64,000 bases of DNA from Sphingomonas taxi. Its GTDB lineage: Bacteria; Pseudomonadota; Alphaproteobacteria; Sphingomonadales; Sphingomonadaceae. The notes under the pieces were generated by a model. It searched no databases, was not told the DNA's origin, and was given only the letters and a program-made list of their open reading frames with translations. Of the stretch, positions 8,760 through 17,884 are shown one piece after another. Both the position numbers and the translations under genes were made by a program. Positions within the stretch are counted from its first letter, which is position 1, and each line of letters opens with the position of its first letter. The stretch spans positions 1-64,000 of the forward strand of contig QFQI01000005.1 in the NCBI GenBank assembly GCA_003243195.1. The letters run 5' to 3'.

Positions 8760-10011
8760 CCGCCGGCTCCGTAAAGGCGAGACGATGCGCGCGTTCGAGC
8801 TGCTCCAGGTCGGCATCGTTCGTCAGCGCTGCACCGGCCCGCGCGACGGCGGCGCGGGCCTCGCGCTCGATGAACGGCCGGGCGGCGGCGGCATGCCGCG
8901 CCAGCGCGCCGAGCGCCTTCTGCAATCTGATGCCCACTTCCACGCTCGCCGCGCCGTCGCGCGCGATGGGGCGGCACCAGTCGCCGATCAGATCCGTCAG
9001 GCTGAGCGGTGGGACGTGAACCCGGGCGGGCAGCGCGGCGCCCTCCTGCGGTCGATGGTCGACGAAGCGCAACATCACGCGCGCGCTGGCCTCGATCGCC
9101 GCGATCGCGGTGCCCGGATCGTTGACCGCCGCCGACAAGGCCCGCGCCGCGATCTCCGACAGTACGACCAGTCCGAAGCGCGGATCGTGGTCGAACGCGC
9201 GGTGATGGGACAGGGTGAACGCCCGCTCGACCTTCGCGACGGTCGCGTCGTCACAGTCGCCCGCAATAAGCGCCATCGGCCGGTCGGGTTCGACCAGCTT
9301 CCCGGGCAGCGCGAGCACGTGGATGTCGGCGCCGATCGCCGCCGCGACATCCCCCAACAGCGCGATGTCGACGTGCGTGACCCGCGCCATGGTTGCGGGC
9401 ACGACCCGCGCCATGCCGTGCGCGTCGGGCGCGACCGGTTCGGCATCCAGCGCCAGCGGCACGACGGTCTTGTCGATGGCGGCCACCGCCGCCCGCTCGA
9501 CCCGGTCGATCGTGTCCGACACGCGCCCGAACCGCGCGATATGCTCGATCCAGCGCAGCAGCGTCACGACGATGAACAGGATGACGATGATCGTGCCGAA
9601 GAACAGGATCACCCGCCCGGTATCACCATAGATGCCGGTCGACAGCGCAACGATGCCGACGATGGCGAGCAGGAAGCTGCCGAGGAAGGTCGCGAGCGTG
9701 TTCTGCGCCGTGCTGTCGTCGATCAGCAACTGCACCGCGCGCGGCGTGATCGTGCTGGTGGCGCCGGAATAGGCCGACACCATCGCGGTCAGTGAGAAGG
9801 TCGTGACCGCGAGCATGCTCGACGCCAGCATGTTGAGGATTCCGTCGACCGACTTGGCCCCGATCGTCGCGGCGAACTCATAGGATATCGTGTGCCCCAC
9901 CAGCGCGCCGGCGAGCGCCAGCGCACCGCCGAACGCGCAGACCCATCCCGCCCGGAACCACATCCTGCGCGTGAGCAGGCGGATGAGCCATTGCCATCGC
10001 GTCAACGCCAT
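8743..10011 (-). CDS. DUF2254 family membrane protein
   Basis: A 422-residue predicted inner-membrane protein. Four hydrophobic segments fill roughly residues 20-150 (WVCAFGGALALAGALVG; LASSMLAVTTFSLTAMV; TFLGSFLLAIVGIVAL; VILFFGTIIVILFIVVTLL). The conserved TPRAVQLL and AVNDPGTAI motifs of DUF2254 are present, and the soluble C-terminal half should be cytoplasmic. I chose the ATG at 10011 because AAGGGG precedes it; longer in-frame extensions lack family similarity. The family has no established biochemical role. It is transcribed towards the glutaredoxin-like gene and divergently from the PepSY operon. Confidence 0.82.
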   Translation of the reverse strand: MALTRWQWLIRLLTRRMWFRAGWVCAFGGALALAGALVGHTISYEFAATIGAKSVDGILNMLASSMLAVTTFSLTAMVSAYSGATSTITPRAVQLLIDDSTAQNTLATFLGSFLLAIVGIVALSTGIYGDTGRVILFFGTIIVILFIVVTLLRWIEHIARFGRVSDTIDRVERAAVAAIDKTVVPLALDAEPVAPDAHGMARVVPATMARVTHVDIALLGDVAAAIGADIHVLALPGKLVEPDRPMALIAGDCDDATVAKVERAFTLSHHRAFDHDPRFGLVVLSEIAARALSAAVNDPGTAIAAIEASARVMLRFVDHRPQEGAALPARVHVPPLSLTDLIGDWCRPIARDGAASVEVGIRLQKALGALARHAAAARPFIEREARAAVARAGAALTNDADLEQLERAHRLAFTEPAVSSPR

Positions 10012-10308
10012 TCCCCTTTCCGGTCGTTCAAGGCACCGCGACCATGTGCGGTTCCGCGCAAGCGCCGCAGCGCTTATCCTGCCGCTGCCAGCGCCGCCGC
10101 CCGGAACGAGCATGCGCGCGCGACACGATCGTCGTAGGCTAGGGCATCGAAACAACGCGCCGGCTCGATCGCGCCGCTGCATGACCCGGGCGCCTGATCG
10201 GCAGCGCGGCAGCGATGGGCTGGCCGGTGCAAGCGTGATGCGGTTCTGCGACGAAGTATCAATAGCATTCTTCTTGCCAGAACCGGCCGGGCTTTTTATC
10301 CCGTCGCG

Positions 10309-10635
10309 ATGTCCAACGCGACGCACATGGCCTCACCGCGCTCCGCGAATCGAACGATGCGCATCCTGCTGGCGGGGCCGGGCGCCATACTGGTCACGCT
10401 CGCGCTGCTGGCTGGCATGCCGCTGTGGCTGCCGGGGGGCGCCGCCGGGATCGACAATCTGGCCTTTCCGCTCGTGCTGGCGCCGTTGATCTGGGCGCTG
10501 CTGTTCTTCCACGCCTGTCTGGACCGCAAGCTGTCGCGGGTGGCGATCATCGCCGCGGCGCTGTTCCTGATCCACGGCGGCATGGTCGCATCGCGTTTCA
10601 TGTCCCCGCCGGCCGCGTCGGGAGCCGGCCGATGA
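10309..10635 (+). CDS. Small membrane protein, DUF3649-like, first gene of PepSY operon
   Basis: A 108-residue protein with three predicted helices: ILLAGPGAILVTLALLAGM, the segment around FPLVLAPLIWALLFF, and VAIIAAALFLIHGGMV. Its stop overlaps the next start (ATGA), so it is translationally coupled to the PepSY-type protein. In many proteobacteria a small DUF3649 protein, a PepSY protein and a DUF3325 protein form an operon linked to siderophore or haem uptake. Length, topology and order fit that pattern, but I cannot confirm the family by sequence alone. The exact start is uncertain: ATGs at 10327 and 10357 are alternatives and no strong ribosome site is seen. Confidence 0.6.
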   Translation: MSNATHMASPRSANRTMRILLAGPGAILVTLALLAGMPLWLPGGAAGIDNLAFPLVLAPLIWALLFFHACLDRKLSRVAIIAAALFLIHGGMVASRFMSPPAASGAGR

Positions 10636-12224
10636 TCCACCTGGAGCGTGACGAGACCAAGGCGATGGTCGCGGTGCATGGCTGGTCGGGCATCCTGCTC
10701 GGCCTGCTCCAGTATGCCGTCGTGCTGACCGGCACCACCGCCGTCTTCGCGCATGAGATCGGCGCCTGGTCCGCCGGCCACGTCGCCACGCGTTCGTCCT
10801 TCGAACAGCCGATCGACGCCACGATCCGCCGCCTCACCGCCGCGACGCCGCCGCGCGACCGGGAGGCGGTCAACCTGTTCGAGATCGGAGATCACGGGCT
10901 GGGCGTCTTCTTCCACCACCATGAAGTGAATGCGAAGGGCGTGCCGACCGAAAGCGGCGTCTATTACCAGCTCGACAATGCGGGCCGCGTCCGTCGCACC
11001 CTGACCGGCAACATCGACGACATCTTCGGCCCGCGCAACGATGACGCGCTCAGCGCCTTTCTGGTCGACACGCATGTGCGACTGCACGTGCCCAACCCGT
11101 GGGGCCTGTTGCTGACCGGCATCCTGGGGCTGGCCATGCTGGTGGCGGCGATTTCGGGGCTGCTGATCCATCGCCATCTGTTCAAGGACATCTTCACGCT
11201 GCGTCGCCACGCGAATCCGGTGCTGGTCAACCGCGACAAGCATAGCGTCGCTGGCACGTGGAGCCTGCCCTTCGCCTTCGTCCTGGCCTTCACCGGCAGC
11301 TTCTTCTCGTTCTACGGCACCGTCGGGGTTCCGGTGGTGGCGATGGCGGCCTTCAGCGGCGATGTCGAGGCGCTGAGCAAGGCGGTGTTCGGCAATCCCG
11401 GCACGCCCGATCCGCGCCCCGCTCCGCCCGGCGACCTCGACCGCATCACCGCCGATGCGATCCGCCGCACCGGCGAGATCCCGACCTTCGTCACGATCGA
11501 GAATTTCGGGCGGGCCGACGCCCGGGTCACCAGCTACCACAACCCCAAGGCGGAGGATCTGGAGCCGGTGGCGTTGCTGTACGATGGCGCGAACGCGTCG
11601 TTCATCCGCGCCAAGCCGAATGTCGGCGCCGTTCCGTCCGCCGGCGGCACGCTCGTCGGCATCATGGGACCGCTGCATTTCGGCAGTTTCGCCGGCATGT
11701 TGTCGAAGGCGATCTGGTTCGGGCTGGGCTTCGCGATGTGCTACGTCACTTATACCGGCATGCGGCTGTGGGTGGTCCGGCGCGGCAATGACGCGCGATC
11801 GTTCGTGTGGCTGGAACGGACGCTGAGCGTCGTCGGCTTCGGCCTGCCGTTCGCGCTCGTGGTGTCGGCGGCGGCGTTCCTTGTCACCATGCCGCGCGGC
11901 ACGGCCGTCTACTGGACCACCGCCGCTTTCCTGATCGCGTCGGGCGCGGCGATCCTGGCCGGCATCCTAGCCGCGAGCAACGCCGTTCTGGTGCGCCTGC
12001 TGATCGGTGCCACGGGCGGCGTGATGGTAATGCTGCCGCTGCTGCGCCTGTTCGTCGCCGGCGGTCCGGGGTGGAGCGAGGCGATTGCGGTCGGCCAGCC
12101 GATCATCGCGGCGCTCGACCTGGCGTTCGCGGCGACGGGGATCTGGCTGATCCGCCGCTGCTGGGCGACCGCGTCCCGTGCGACACGCTTGCCGGCCCCG
12201 GCGCTCGAAGCAGCGAAGGCCTGA
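10632..12224 (+). CDS. PepSY-associated TM helix protein (iron-uptake reductase type)
   Basis: A 530-residue membrane protein. A first helix (GILLGLLQYAVVLTGTTAV) is followed by a periplasmic PepSY-like domain, a second helix (NPWGLLLTGILGLAMLVAAISGLLIH in part), a further periplasmic region, and at least four more helices to the C-terminus. Histidines at helix edges (VHGWSG, FFHHHEV, LIHRH) could bind haem, as in related FoxB/PiuB-type siderophore reductases; haem binding is inferred. The start overlaps the stop of the upstream small membrane gene, and the DUF3325-like gene begins 2 bp after its stop. The haem-type receptor operon next door supports a role in iron release or reduction. Confidence 0.8.
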   Translation: MIHLERDETKAMVAVHGWSGILLGLLQYAVVLTGTTAVFAHEIGAWSAGHVATRSSFEQPIDATIRRLTAATPPRDREAVNLFEIGDHGLGVFFHHHEVNAKGVPTESGVYYQLDNAGRVRRTLTGNIDDIFGPRNDDALSAFLVDTHVRLHVPNPWGLLLTGILGLAMLVAAISGLLIHRHLFKDIFTLRRHANPVLVNRDKHSVAGTWSLPFAFVLAFTGSFFSFYGTVGVPVVAMAAFSGDVEALSKAVFGNPGTPDPRPAPPGDLDRITADAIRRTGEIPTFVTIENFGRADARVTSYHNPKAEDLEPVALLYDGANASFIRAKPNVGAVPSAGGTLVGIMGPLHFGSFAGMLSKAIWFGLGFAMCYVTYTGMRLWVVRRGNDARSFVWLERTLSVVGFGLPFALVVSAAAFLVTMPRGTAVYWTTAAFLIASGAAILAGILAASNAVLVRLLIGATGGVMVMLPLLRLFVAGGPGWSEAIAVGQPIIAALDLAFAATGIWLIRRCWATASRATRLPAPALEAAKA

Positions 12225-12226
12225 CG

Positions 12227-12502
12227 ATGGTCGGCGTCGCGCTCCTTGCGCTCGCGCTGTCGGCGCTCCCGATCCTCGGATTGTGCATCGGCGACCCGAA
12301 ACGCCGCCGTACCGTCGGTCGACATGCGGGCATGCCAAGCGGACAGCGGCGCCTCCTCCTTCTCGCCGCCTGCATTCCCGGCATCGCCTGCCTGCTGATG
12401 GGCGATGCGGCGGCCTTCATGCTCTGGCTCGGCGGCTCGGCCCTGATCGGATGGATTCTGGCGGCCTGTTTCCCCGATCAGGGCGCGAAGCGGCCGGGTT
12501 AG
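12227..12502 (+). CDS. DUF3325-like small membrane protein
   Basis: A 91-residue protein with three hydrophobic segments (MVGVALLALALSALPILGL; LLLLAACIPGIACLLM; AFMLWLGGSALIGWIL). It starts 2 bp after the PepSY-protein stop and is the last gene of the three-gene operon. Small DUF3325 proteins normally occupy this slot; their function is not established. The family call rests on size, topology and neighbours. Confidence 0.65.
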   Translation: MVGVALLALALSALPILGLCIGDPKRRRTVGRHAGMPSGQRRLLLLAACIPGIACLLMGDAAAFMLWLGGSALIGWILAACFPDQGAKRPG

Positions 12503-12619
12503 GCACCTGACCTTGCCGTATCCGGGATGAAGCGATCCGGCCCGTCTTGGCAGAGGTACTGCCGGAGGCGGCGCTACGGCAGCGTCCGGCGGTCGCTTGC
12601 CTGATGCCCGGCGCGGCCG

Positions 12620-12649
12620 TGCGGGAGAAAGGTAGCCCCCTCTCCCGCA
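12620..12649. terminator. Hairpin between convergent genes
   Basis: TGCGGGAGA and TCTCCCGCA form perfect 9-bp arms around a 12-base loop. The hairpin lies between the ends of the convergent PepSY operon (12502) and the DUF6607 gene (12661). It has no clear run of T on either side, so it may slow or stabilise transcript ends in both directions and is not a textbook intrinsic terminator. Confidence 0.5.
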
Positions 12650-12660
12650 TGGTCATCGTT

Positions 12661-13638
12661 TCAATGGTGTGCGCCCTTCTGGATCAGGTCGGTTGCCTCG
12701 GCGCTCGCCGCCGCGGGCGTGGCCTCTCCCGAGGCGATATCGTCGGCCAGCAACATCAGCTCGTGCGCCGTCGAGGAACCGACATCGGCAACCTCCCCCA
12801 GCGCGAGACCCGACTGGCGGCGGATCGCGGAATCCCACGCGGTACGGACCGCCGCCCAATAGCCGCTGGTCTTCTCCCAATAATCATCGGCGGCCTTGAT
12901 CGGGAAGTCGGTGGCGGGAACGTAGGTGTTGACGACATATTCGTGCACGAAGGTCGCCGGGCGGCCATCCTTCGTGCCGATCTTCGCGTTATCCTGCTCA
13001 TGCACCCAGCCGGCTGGCGTCAGGACGTGGCGGTTGGTGCCGATATAATGATCGTAGGGCGGATGACGCGTGGCATCGCGGCGCGCGAGCGGTCGGCGGG
13101 TTTCGTCGCTGGTCCAGCGGGTGACGCCGTCATCATAGCGCCAGCGGCCGATCCCGCCATAACGGGGGGAATCGTCCGTCTGCCACACGGTCTGCGACCA
13201 GGCGCCGCGCCGCTCCTGCTCCGGAACCTGCCGCAACGCCCAGCGCCCCGGCCCGACATAGACCAGCACCGTCGCCGGCTGCCACGTCCAGTCCTGTCGC
13301 CAGTGCTTGACGACGATCGTCTTGCCGTTGCCGTCGTCCACCACTAGCAGATGCTGGAGCACGACATGGCCGGGCGTATCGACGATCGCCCGCACCACCT
13401 CATGCCCCCCGCTGACCTTGGCCGGATAGGGCGTGTAGCCGGCGACCAGCGGCGTCGTCTCACGCATGTCGAACGTCACCTTGAAGGTGCCGGCCATCTT
13501 CAGGATCGCGGCATGGTCGCGCGCCTGATCGCCATATTGCGCGGTGGCGATCGTGGCCGGCGCGGTTTGTGCGAGCGCGGGCGGCAGGGGCAGCGTGGCA
13601 AGGGCCGTCGCGGCGAGCAAGAGATGCGGATGGTTCAT
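12661..13638 (-). CDS. DUF6607 family exported protein
   Basis: A 325-residue protein with a clear Sec signal peptide (HLLLAATALATLPLPPALAQ, cleavage after ALAQ). The mature part is rich in Trp and Tyr (VVKHWRQDWTWQ; RRPLARRD; PYDHYIGTNRHV) and ends without a membrane helix, so it should be periplasmic or envelope-attached. The composition and motif pattern fit DUF6607, a family that recurs beside haem/haemoglobin-type TonB receptors. It starts 11 bp after the receptor stop and is surely in the same operon. It may help process or pass on the receptor's ligand; its biochemistry is unknown to me. Confidence 0.75.
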   Translation of the reverse strand: MNHPHLLLAATALATLPLPPALAQTAPATIATAQYGDQARDHAAILKMAGTFKVTFDMRETTPLVAGYTPYPAKVSGGHEVVRAIVDTPGHVVLQHLLVVDDGNGKTIVVKHWRQDWTWQPATVLVYVGPGRWALRQVPEQERRGAWSQTVWQTDDSPRYGGIGRWRYDDGVTRWTSDETRRPLARRDATRHPPYDHYIGTNRHVLTPAGWVHEQDNAKIGTKDGRPATFVHEYVVNTYVPATDFPIKAADDYWEKTSGYWAAVRTAWDSAIRRQSGLALGEVADVGSSTAHELMLLADDIASGEATPAAASAEATDLIQKGAHH

Positions 13639-13649
13639 CGGATCGGACC

Positions 13650-15959
13650 TCAGAAAGCCATGGACAAGGAGATGCCGGCGTTGCGGCCCGGCTGCGAAAA
13701 GGCGTCGCGGATGGGCGAGGTGGATGTCAGCCCCCGCACGTCGCTCCACCAGAAATAGCGCTTGTCGGTGATGTTGAAGATACCGGCGCGGATCGTCGCC
13801 ACCTCGCGGACGCGCAGCGAAGCGGTGGCATCGAACACCCAGAAGCCGCCCGGCGTGAAGCAGGACGTGCCGGGCACGGCGGGCCGGGTTCCCGTCGCCG
13901 GCTGCGCGGCGACGTTGCAGCTGTTGTTGGTGTCGGACAGGTCCTTGCCGCTGGAATGCGTCGCGATGAACTCGGCGCGGAACGGCCCGTCATCGGGCTG
14001 GTAGAACAGCCCCGCGACGACCTTGACCGGCTCGACACTGTCGAGCGGCATCGTACCGGGAACGTCATCGGTCCGCATCGTGCCCTTCGCATAGGACGCG
14101 GTCGCGCGCGCGCCGACACCGACCGGCAATCGTACCTCACCCCGCGCTTCCACCCCCTCGATCGTCACCCGGCCGCGATTGACATATTGGTAGACCGCCG
14201 GATCGGCGGCGGTGAACGTGCCCGAGACCTGCACCTGGTCGATGAAGTTGCGGAAGCGGCTGCTGAAGGCCGTGCCGCCGAGCGACCACCGCGCACCGCT
14301 CAGCCGGATGCCGCCTTCGATGCTCTTGCTCATCTCCGGCTTCAGGTCCGGGTTGGGGATCGAACGATAATTGGCGACGAGATTGGCGAAGCCGTTGTTG
14401 ATCTGGTTGGGTTCGGGCGGTTTGAAGCCCTGGCCGTAATTGGCGAAGAGTCGGACGCCGTCCACCACCCTGGCCACCACGCCAAGGCGTGGGGTGACGC
14501 GCGATCCGCTCTGCGCGCGCGGCACGAAGGTGGTGAAGAGCGGATCGTTCTTCGGATCGAGCCGGTAATGGTCGTAGCGGATCGCCGGGAACAGCGTCAG
14601 CAGACCGTCCGCGATGGCGATCTCATCCTGCGCGAACACCCCGACCAGTTCATAGTCGGTGGTGGGGAAAGCGCGGGTCGGATAGCTTTCGCCGGCAGGA
14701 GGCACCGTACCGTCGCGCACGCCCGTCTGCCGGGTCTTCGAATAATCGACACCATAAGCGAACAGGTGTGCCGCCGGGCCGGTCGCGGCGCGGCTCTCCA
14801 GTTGCAGCGTGCCGCCATATACCTCGTTGTCGAAGCGGTTGATGCGGATGCGGTCGGTGCCGACGCGATCTTCCCAGCCGGTCTGTACGGTGCCGCTCTT
14901 CTGGTAATAGGCCGCCGCCCGCACGCCGCTGACGATCCCGTCGCCGATGTAGCGATAGTCGATCGTGCCCCGGTCGCGTGCCGTGGTGTCGCGTGCCTGA
15001 AGGCCCAATACCGCCGTTGCCGCCGGCGAACCCGTGGCAGGCGCCTTGGCGATCGCGCTCAGCACGTTCGTTTCCACGACGGAGTCGAAACGTTCGTAGG
15101 TCAGGCGTATCCGGCTGGCGTCGTTCGGCGTCCACACCAGCCGGCCCAGCAGCGCGTTGGAGGCGATGTCCTGCGGGTTCAGGGTGGTGCGATCGGTGGT
15201 CGCGCTGTCGTTTGTTCCCTTGTTTTCCAGCTCGTGGCCGTCGCGGCGGGTGTAGGCGACCATCGCCTGGATGTCGCCCTGCCGCCCGGCGACAACCAGC
15301 CCCTTGGTCCAGCTATCGTCCGATGAATCATAGCCGACCCGTGCGCCCCCACCGACCAGGCGGTCGCCACGCAGGAAATCCTGTGGATCCTTGGTGATGA
15401 AGCTGACGGCGCCTGCCACCCCATCGCTGCCGTACAGCGCGGACGCCGGACCGCGGAGGATCTCCACCGATTTCAGCAGATCGAGGTCGACATAATCGCC
15501 GCGACCGACCGACTGCGCACCGAAGCTGAACGCATCGGGCACGCGCACGCCGTCGACGGTGATAAGGACGCGATTGCCCTCCAGCCCGCGGATGTTGAAG
15601 CCGCTGTCGCGGTCACGCCCCGTCGACGAGCCGGCGGCCGTGAACCTCGCGGGAGCGCGCCGTACCGCCACGCCGGGTTCGTAGCGGACCAGATCCTTCA
15701 CATCGCCGATCAGCCGGTCGTTGATCGTCGCGGCATCAATCACGGACACGGTCTGCGGCACGTCCTCGACCAGCTTTTCGCCGCGCGTCGCGATCACCGT
15801 GACCACGCGATTATCGCTCGCGCCGTCCTTCCCGTCATCGGCGCGATCGTTCGCGCCGGCGGTGGGCTGAACGACCGCTTGCGCACCGGCCGCCGTCGGC
15901 AGGACGCAGAGGGTCAGGGCCGCGACGGCAACGCCGCGCAGCAGATATGCGGATGTCAT
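13650..15959 (-). CDS. TonB-dependent receptor, haemoglobin/haem type
   Basis: A 769-residue outer-membrane receptor. A signal peptide ends in AAGAQA. A plug domain follows (VVTVIATRGEKLVEDVP; FNIRGLEGNRVLITVDGVR; VEILRGPASALYGSDGVAG), then a 22-strand-type barrel ending in the aromatic ISLSMAF. The PRAP-like FKPPEPNQI and NPDLKPEMS segments match the TonB-haemoglobin/transferrin receptor family (NPDLKPE-type motif). The ATG at 15959 is preceded by a GGGAAG ribosome site. A DUF6607 gene follows at 11 bp. A 25-bp near-perfect palindrome lies 23 bp upstream of the start, consistent with an iron-responsive repressor. Substrate assignment is from family and neighbours. Confidence 0.85.
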   Translation of the reverse strand: MTSAYLLRGVAVAALTLCVLPTAAGAQAVVQPTAGANDRADDGKDGASDNRVVTVIATRGEKLVEDVPQTVSVIDAATINDRLIGDVKDLVRYEPGVAVRRAPARFTAAGSSTGRDRDSGFNIRGLEGNRVLITVDGVRVPDAFSFGAQSVGRGDYVDLDLLKSVEILRGPASALYGSDGVAGAVSFITKDPQDFLRGDRLVGGGARVGYDSSDDSWTKGLVVAGRQGDIQAMVAYTRRDGHELENKGTNDSATTDRTTLNPQDIASNALLGRLVWTPNDASRIRLTYERFDSVVETNVLSAIAKAPATGSPAATAVLGLQARDTTARDRGTIDYRYIGDGIVSGVRAAAYYQKSGTVQTGWEDRVGTDRIRINRFDNEVYGGTLQLESRAATGPAAHLFAYGVDYSKTRQTGVRDGTVPPAGESYPTRAFPTTDYELVGVFAQDEIAIADGLLTLFPAIRYDHYRLDPKNDPLFTTFVPRAQSGSRVTPRLGVVARVVDGVRLFANYGQGFKPPEPNQINNGFANLVANYRSIPNPDLKPEMSKSIEGGIRLSGARWSLGGTAFSSRFRNFIDQVQVSGTFTAADPAVYQYVNRGRVTIEGVEARGEVRLPVGVGARATASYAKGTMRTDDVPGTMPLDSVEPVKVVAGLFYQPDDGPFRAEFIATHSSGKDLSDTNNSCNVAAQPATGTRPAVPGTSCFTPGGFWVFDATASLRVREVATIRAGIFNITDKRYFWWSDVRGLTSTSPIRDAFSQPGRNAGISLSMAF

Positions 15960-15981
15960 GAATGCTTCCCTTTCTTGCGGC

Positions 15982-16006
15982 AACGTTAGTGCGAGTCACT
16001 AGCGTT
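15982..16006 (-). promoter_or_regulatory. 25-bp palindrome upstream of haem-type TonB receptor
   Basis: AACGTTAGTG and CACTAGCGTT form 10-bp arms with one mismatch around a CGAGT centre. The site is 23 bp upstream of the receptor start and probably overlaps its promoter. A Fur- or other metal-sensor operator is the natural guess from the gene it precedes, but the sequence is not a textbook Fur box. Confidence 0.5.
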
Positions 16007-16140
16007 AGCAAGTCCGGGTTAGCCGCGCCGTCCGTTCGCATGCGCGCGGATGGTCATCAAGGGGCCATCTGAACGACGCTGCCATATTCTCCGCCCCAGC
16101 GATCCGGTGCGGAGCGATCGCGTCGACCGCAGGCGGAATG

Positions 16141-17679
16141 TCAGCCGTGGGTTTGCGCTTCGAATGCCTGGAAGTCGCGTTCCAGCGCAGCCTCCAGCCG
16201 CGCCTTGGGATTTGCGGACAGGAAGGCCGCGCATGCCGCCGTGGCCATCGTCCGGCACGGCGTCGCCCGCGCGCCGCCCGCGCGATCGGTCCACAGGCTC
16301 GCCCCACCCACGAACGCATAATGGAGCGAGTCGCGCGCGATCTGCTTCAGGTCGCGGTAGCGCAGCTTCTGTTCGACCACGGCACGCAGATATTCGTTGG
16401 TCATGTCGCTGCGCGAGACTCCCTCATCGTCGGTCGACAGCAATACGGGCACGCCCGCCTGTCGATAGAGCGACAGCGGGTGGTCACGCCCCTTCACGCC
16501 TAGGATCACCGCGTTGCTGGTGAGGTTGACCTCCACCGCGACACGATCGCGCGCCATGCGCGCGAGCAGCGCGGTGGGGTCGGTTTCATAGGAGATGTCG
16601 ACCCCGTGGCCGATCCGCCTGGCACCCGCGACGGCCACCGCATCGCGGATGTGGAAGGCGAGGTCGCGCGGCGGCACCAGCCCGAGCGTCAGTTCGCCGG
16701 CGTGAAGCGACAGCGGCACGCCGGGGTGGCGCGCCTTCAGGAAGGCGAACATCCGCATGTGCAGGGCATAGTCGCGCACGGCGACCGGATCGTGCTCGGG
16801 CGCGGCGATGTTGACGCCCACGAAGCGCGGATCGCGCTCCGCCAGGGCGAAGCCGAGCGCCATTTGCGCGAAGACCTGCGATGGCGGCAGCGTGCGGATC
16901 GCGGTGTAAAGGTAACGCACCTCGGTGGCGCAGGCGGGCTTCGGCGCGGCGGTCGCGCAGCCCTCCATGGCCTCCATGTCGGCCTCGTAGCGATCATATT
17001 CGGCGCGCGCGGCTGCGACCGCGCCCGGCAGGCCCGGCGCGAGGCGTGCGTACAATGCGGGCAGATCGCTCGCATCGACATCCCCGATGCTGTCGGCCAG
17101 CGGGCGGGCCGCGTTCGCGCCGGTGCTGAACTCCGCATAGGAGACGCGGTCGGCGGCGGCCTGTTCGCGGGCGAGCGCGATCACCTTGCCCTCCTGTCCC
17201 CGCGCGGCCGGCCAGAAGGCATCGAAGGTCGAGAAGAAGCGATCATAGCCCGAGATACGCGGGTCGCCGATCCCGGCCTCGAACCCGCGCGTCGACAGCG
17301 CGTTGATGGTCTCGGCATAGCGCGGATAGCTATGCTCCAGCCCCGCCGCCGGGAAGCGGCCAGGCGCATCGCATGGCGGCGACACGACCCGCACGGGATC
17401 GGCGGTGAGGCACAGGCCGCCCGCCGCCGCCCAGCGCAGGAAGTCCTCCGCATAGACCGCGCCGCTGGAGTGGTTGTGGAGGTCCCCGCCCTTGGGCATG
17501 CGCTGGAGGAAGATGCGGAGACGGGGCGGGCTGTCGGCGACGCTGTCGAGATAGGCGGCGGTGCGCGCCTCCGGCGAGTCCTCGGGTGGGACGGGCGCGG
17601 CGGCGGTCAGCGCGATCGCCGCCGCGATGGTCGCAGGAAGCAGCCGGCACGCGCGGCTGCGGATACGTGGATGACGCAT
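16141..17679 (-). CDS. Secreted adenosine deaminase-like protein
   Basis: A 512-residue amidohydrolase of the adenosine/AMP deaminase family, likely converting adenosine to inosine in the periplasm. It has a signal-type N-terminus (LLPATIAAAIALTAAAP). The zinc and catalytic motifs are GGDLHNHSSG near 65, LHAGE near 330, RIGHGVD near 360 and LSTDDEGVSRS near 415. The standard family has about 330-350 residues; the extra length is N-terminal and central, as in the extracellular (ADGF-like) group. The ATG at 17679 has GGGGAG upstream. It lies a few kilobases from the purine locus and fits the same nucleoside-scavenging role. Activity on adenosine as opposed to other aminopurines is inferred. Confidence 0.8.
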   Translation of the reverse strand: MRHPRIRSRACRLLPATIAAAIALTAAAPVPPEDSPEARTAAYLDSVADSPPRLRIFLQRMPKGGDLHNHSSGAVYAEDFLRWAAAGGLCLTADPVRVVSPPCDAPGRFPAAGLEHSYPRYAETINALSTRGFEAGIGDPRISGYDRFFSTFDAFWPAARGQEGKVIALAREQAAADRVSYAEFSTGANAARPLADSIGDVDASDLPALYARLAPGLPGAVAAARAEYDRYEADMEAMEGCATAAPKPACATEVRYLYTAIRTLPPSQVFAQMALGFALAERDPRFVGVNIAAPEHDPVAVRDYALHMRMFAFLKARHPGVPLSLHAGELTLGLVPPRDLAFHIRDAVAVAGARRIGHGVDISYETDPTALLARMARDRVAVEVNLTSNAVILGVKGRDHPLSLYRQAGVPVLLSTDDEGVSRSDMTNEYLRAVVEQKLRYRDLKQIARDSLHYAFVGGASLWTDRAGGARATPCRTMATAACAAFLSANPKARLEAALERDFQAFEAQTHG

Positions 17680-17884
17680 GAAGGCTCCCCGGAACGTCGC
17701 CCGCCACCCCCGTGCGCAGGTCGACACCGTCAGGATCTAACGATTGCGGCGGCGGCCATGTACCGCATTAAAGCGCACGCTTCGTCCGATTAACGGCAAT
17801 GGACGCCTTCGCGCCCGCAGCATAGCCAGTGCATCCGGGCGTCGGCGGAACCTGGCCGCCACGCGCGGAGGCGGATCGGCGGCT

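Noticed and set aside
10240..10290. Possible Fur box before the PepSY operon
   Set aside because: AT-richer stretch with weak similarity only; no clear palindrome could be drawn.
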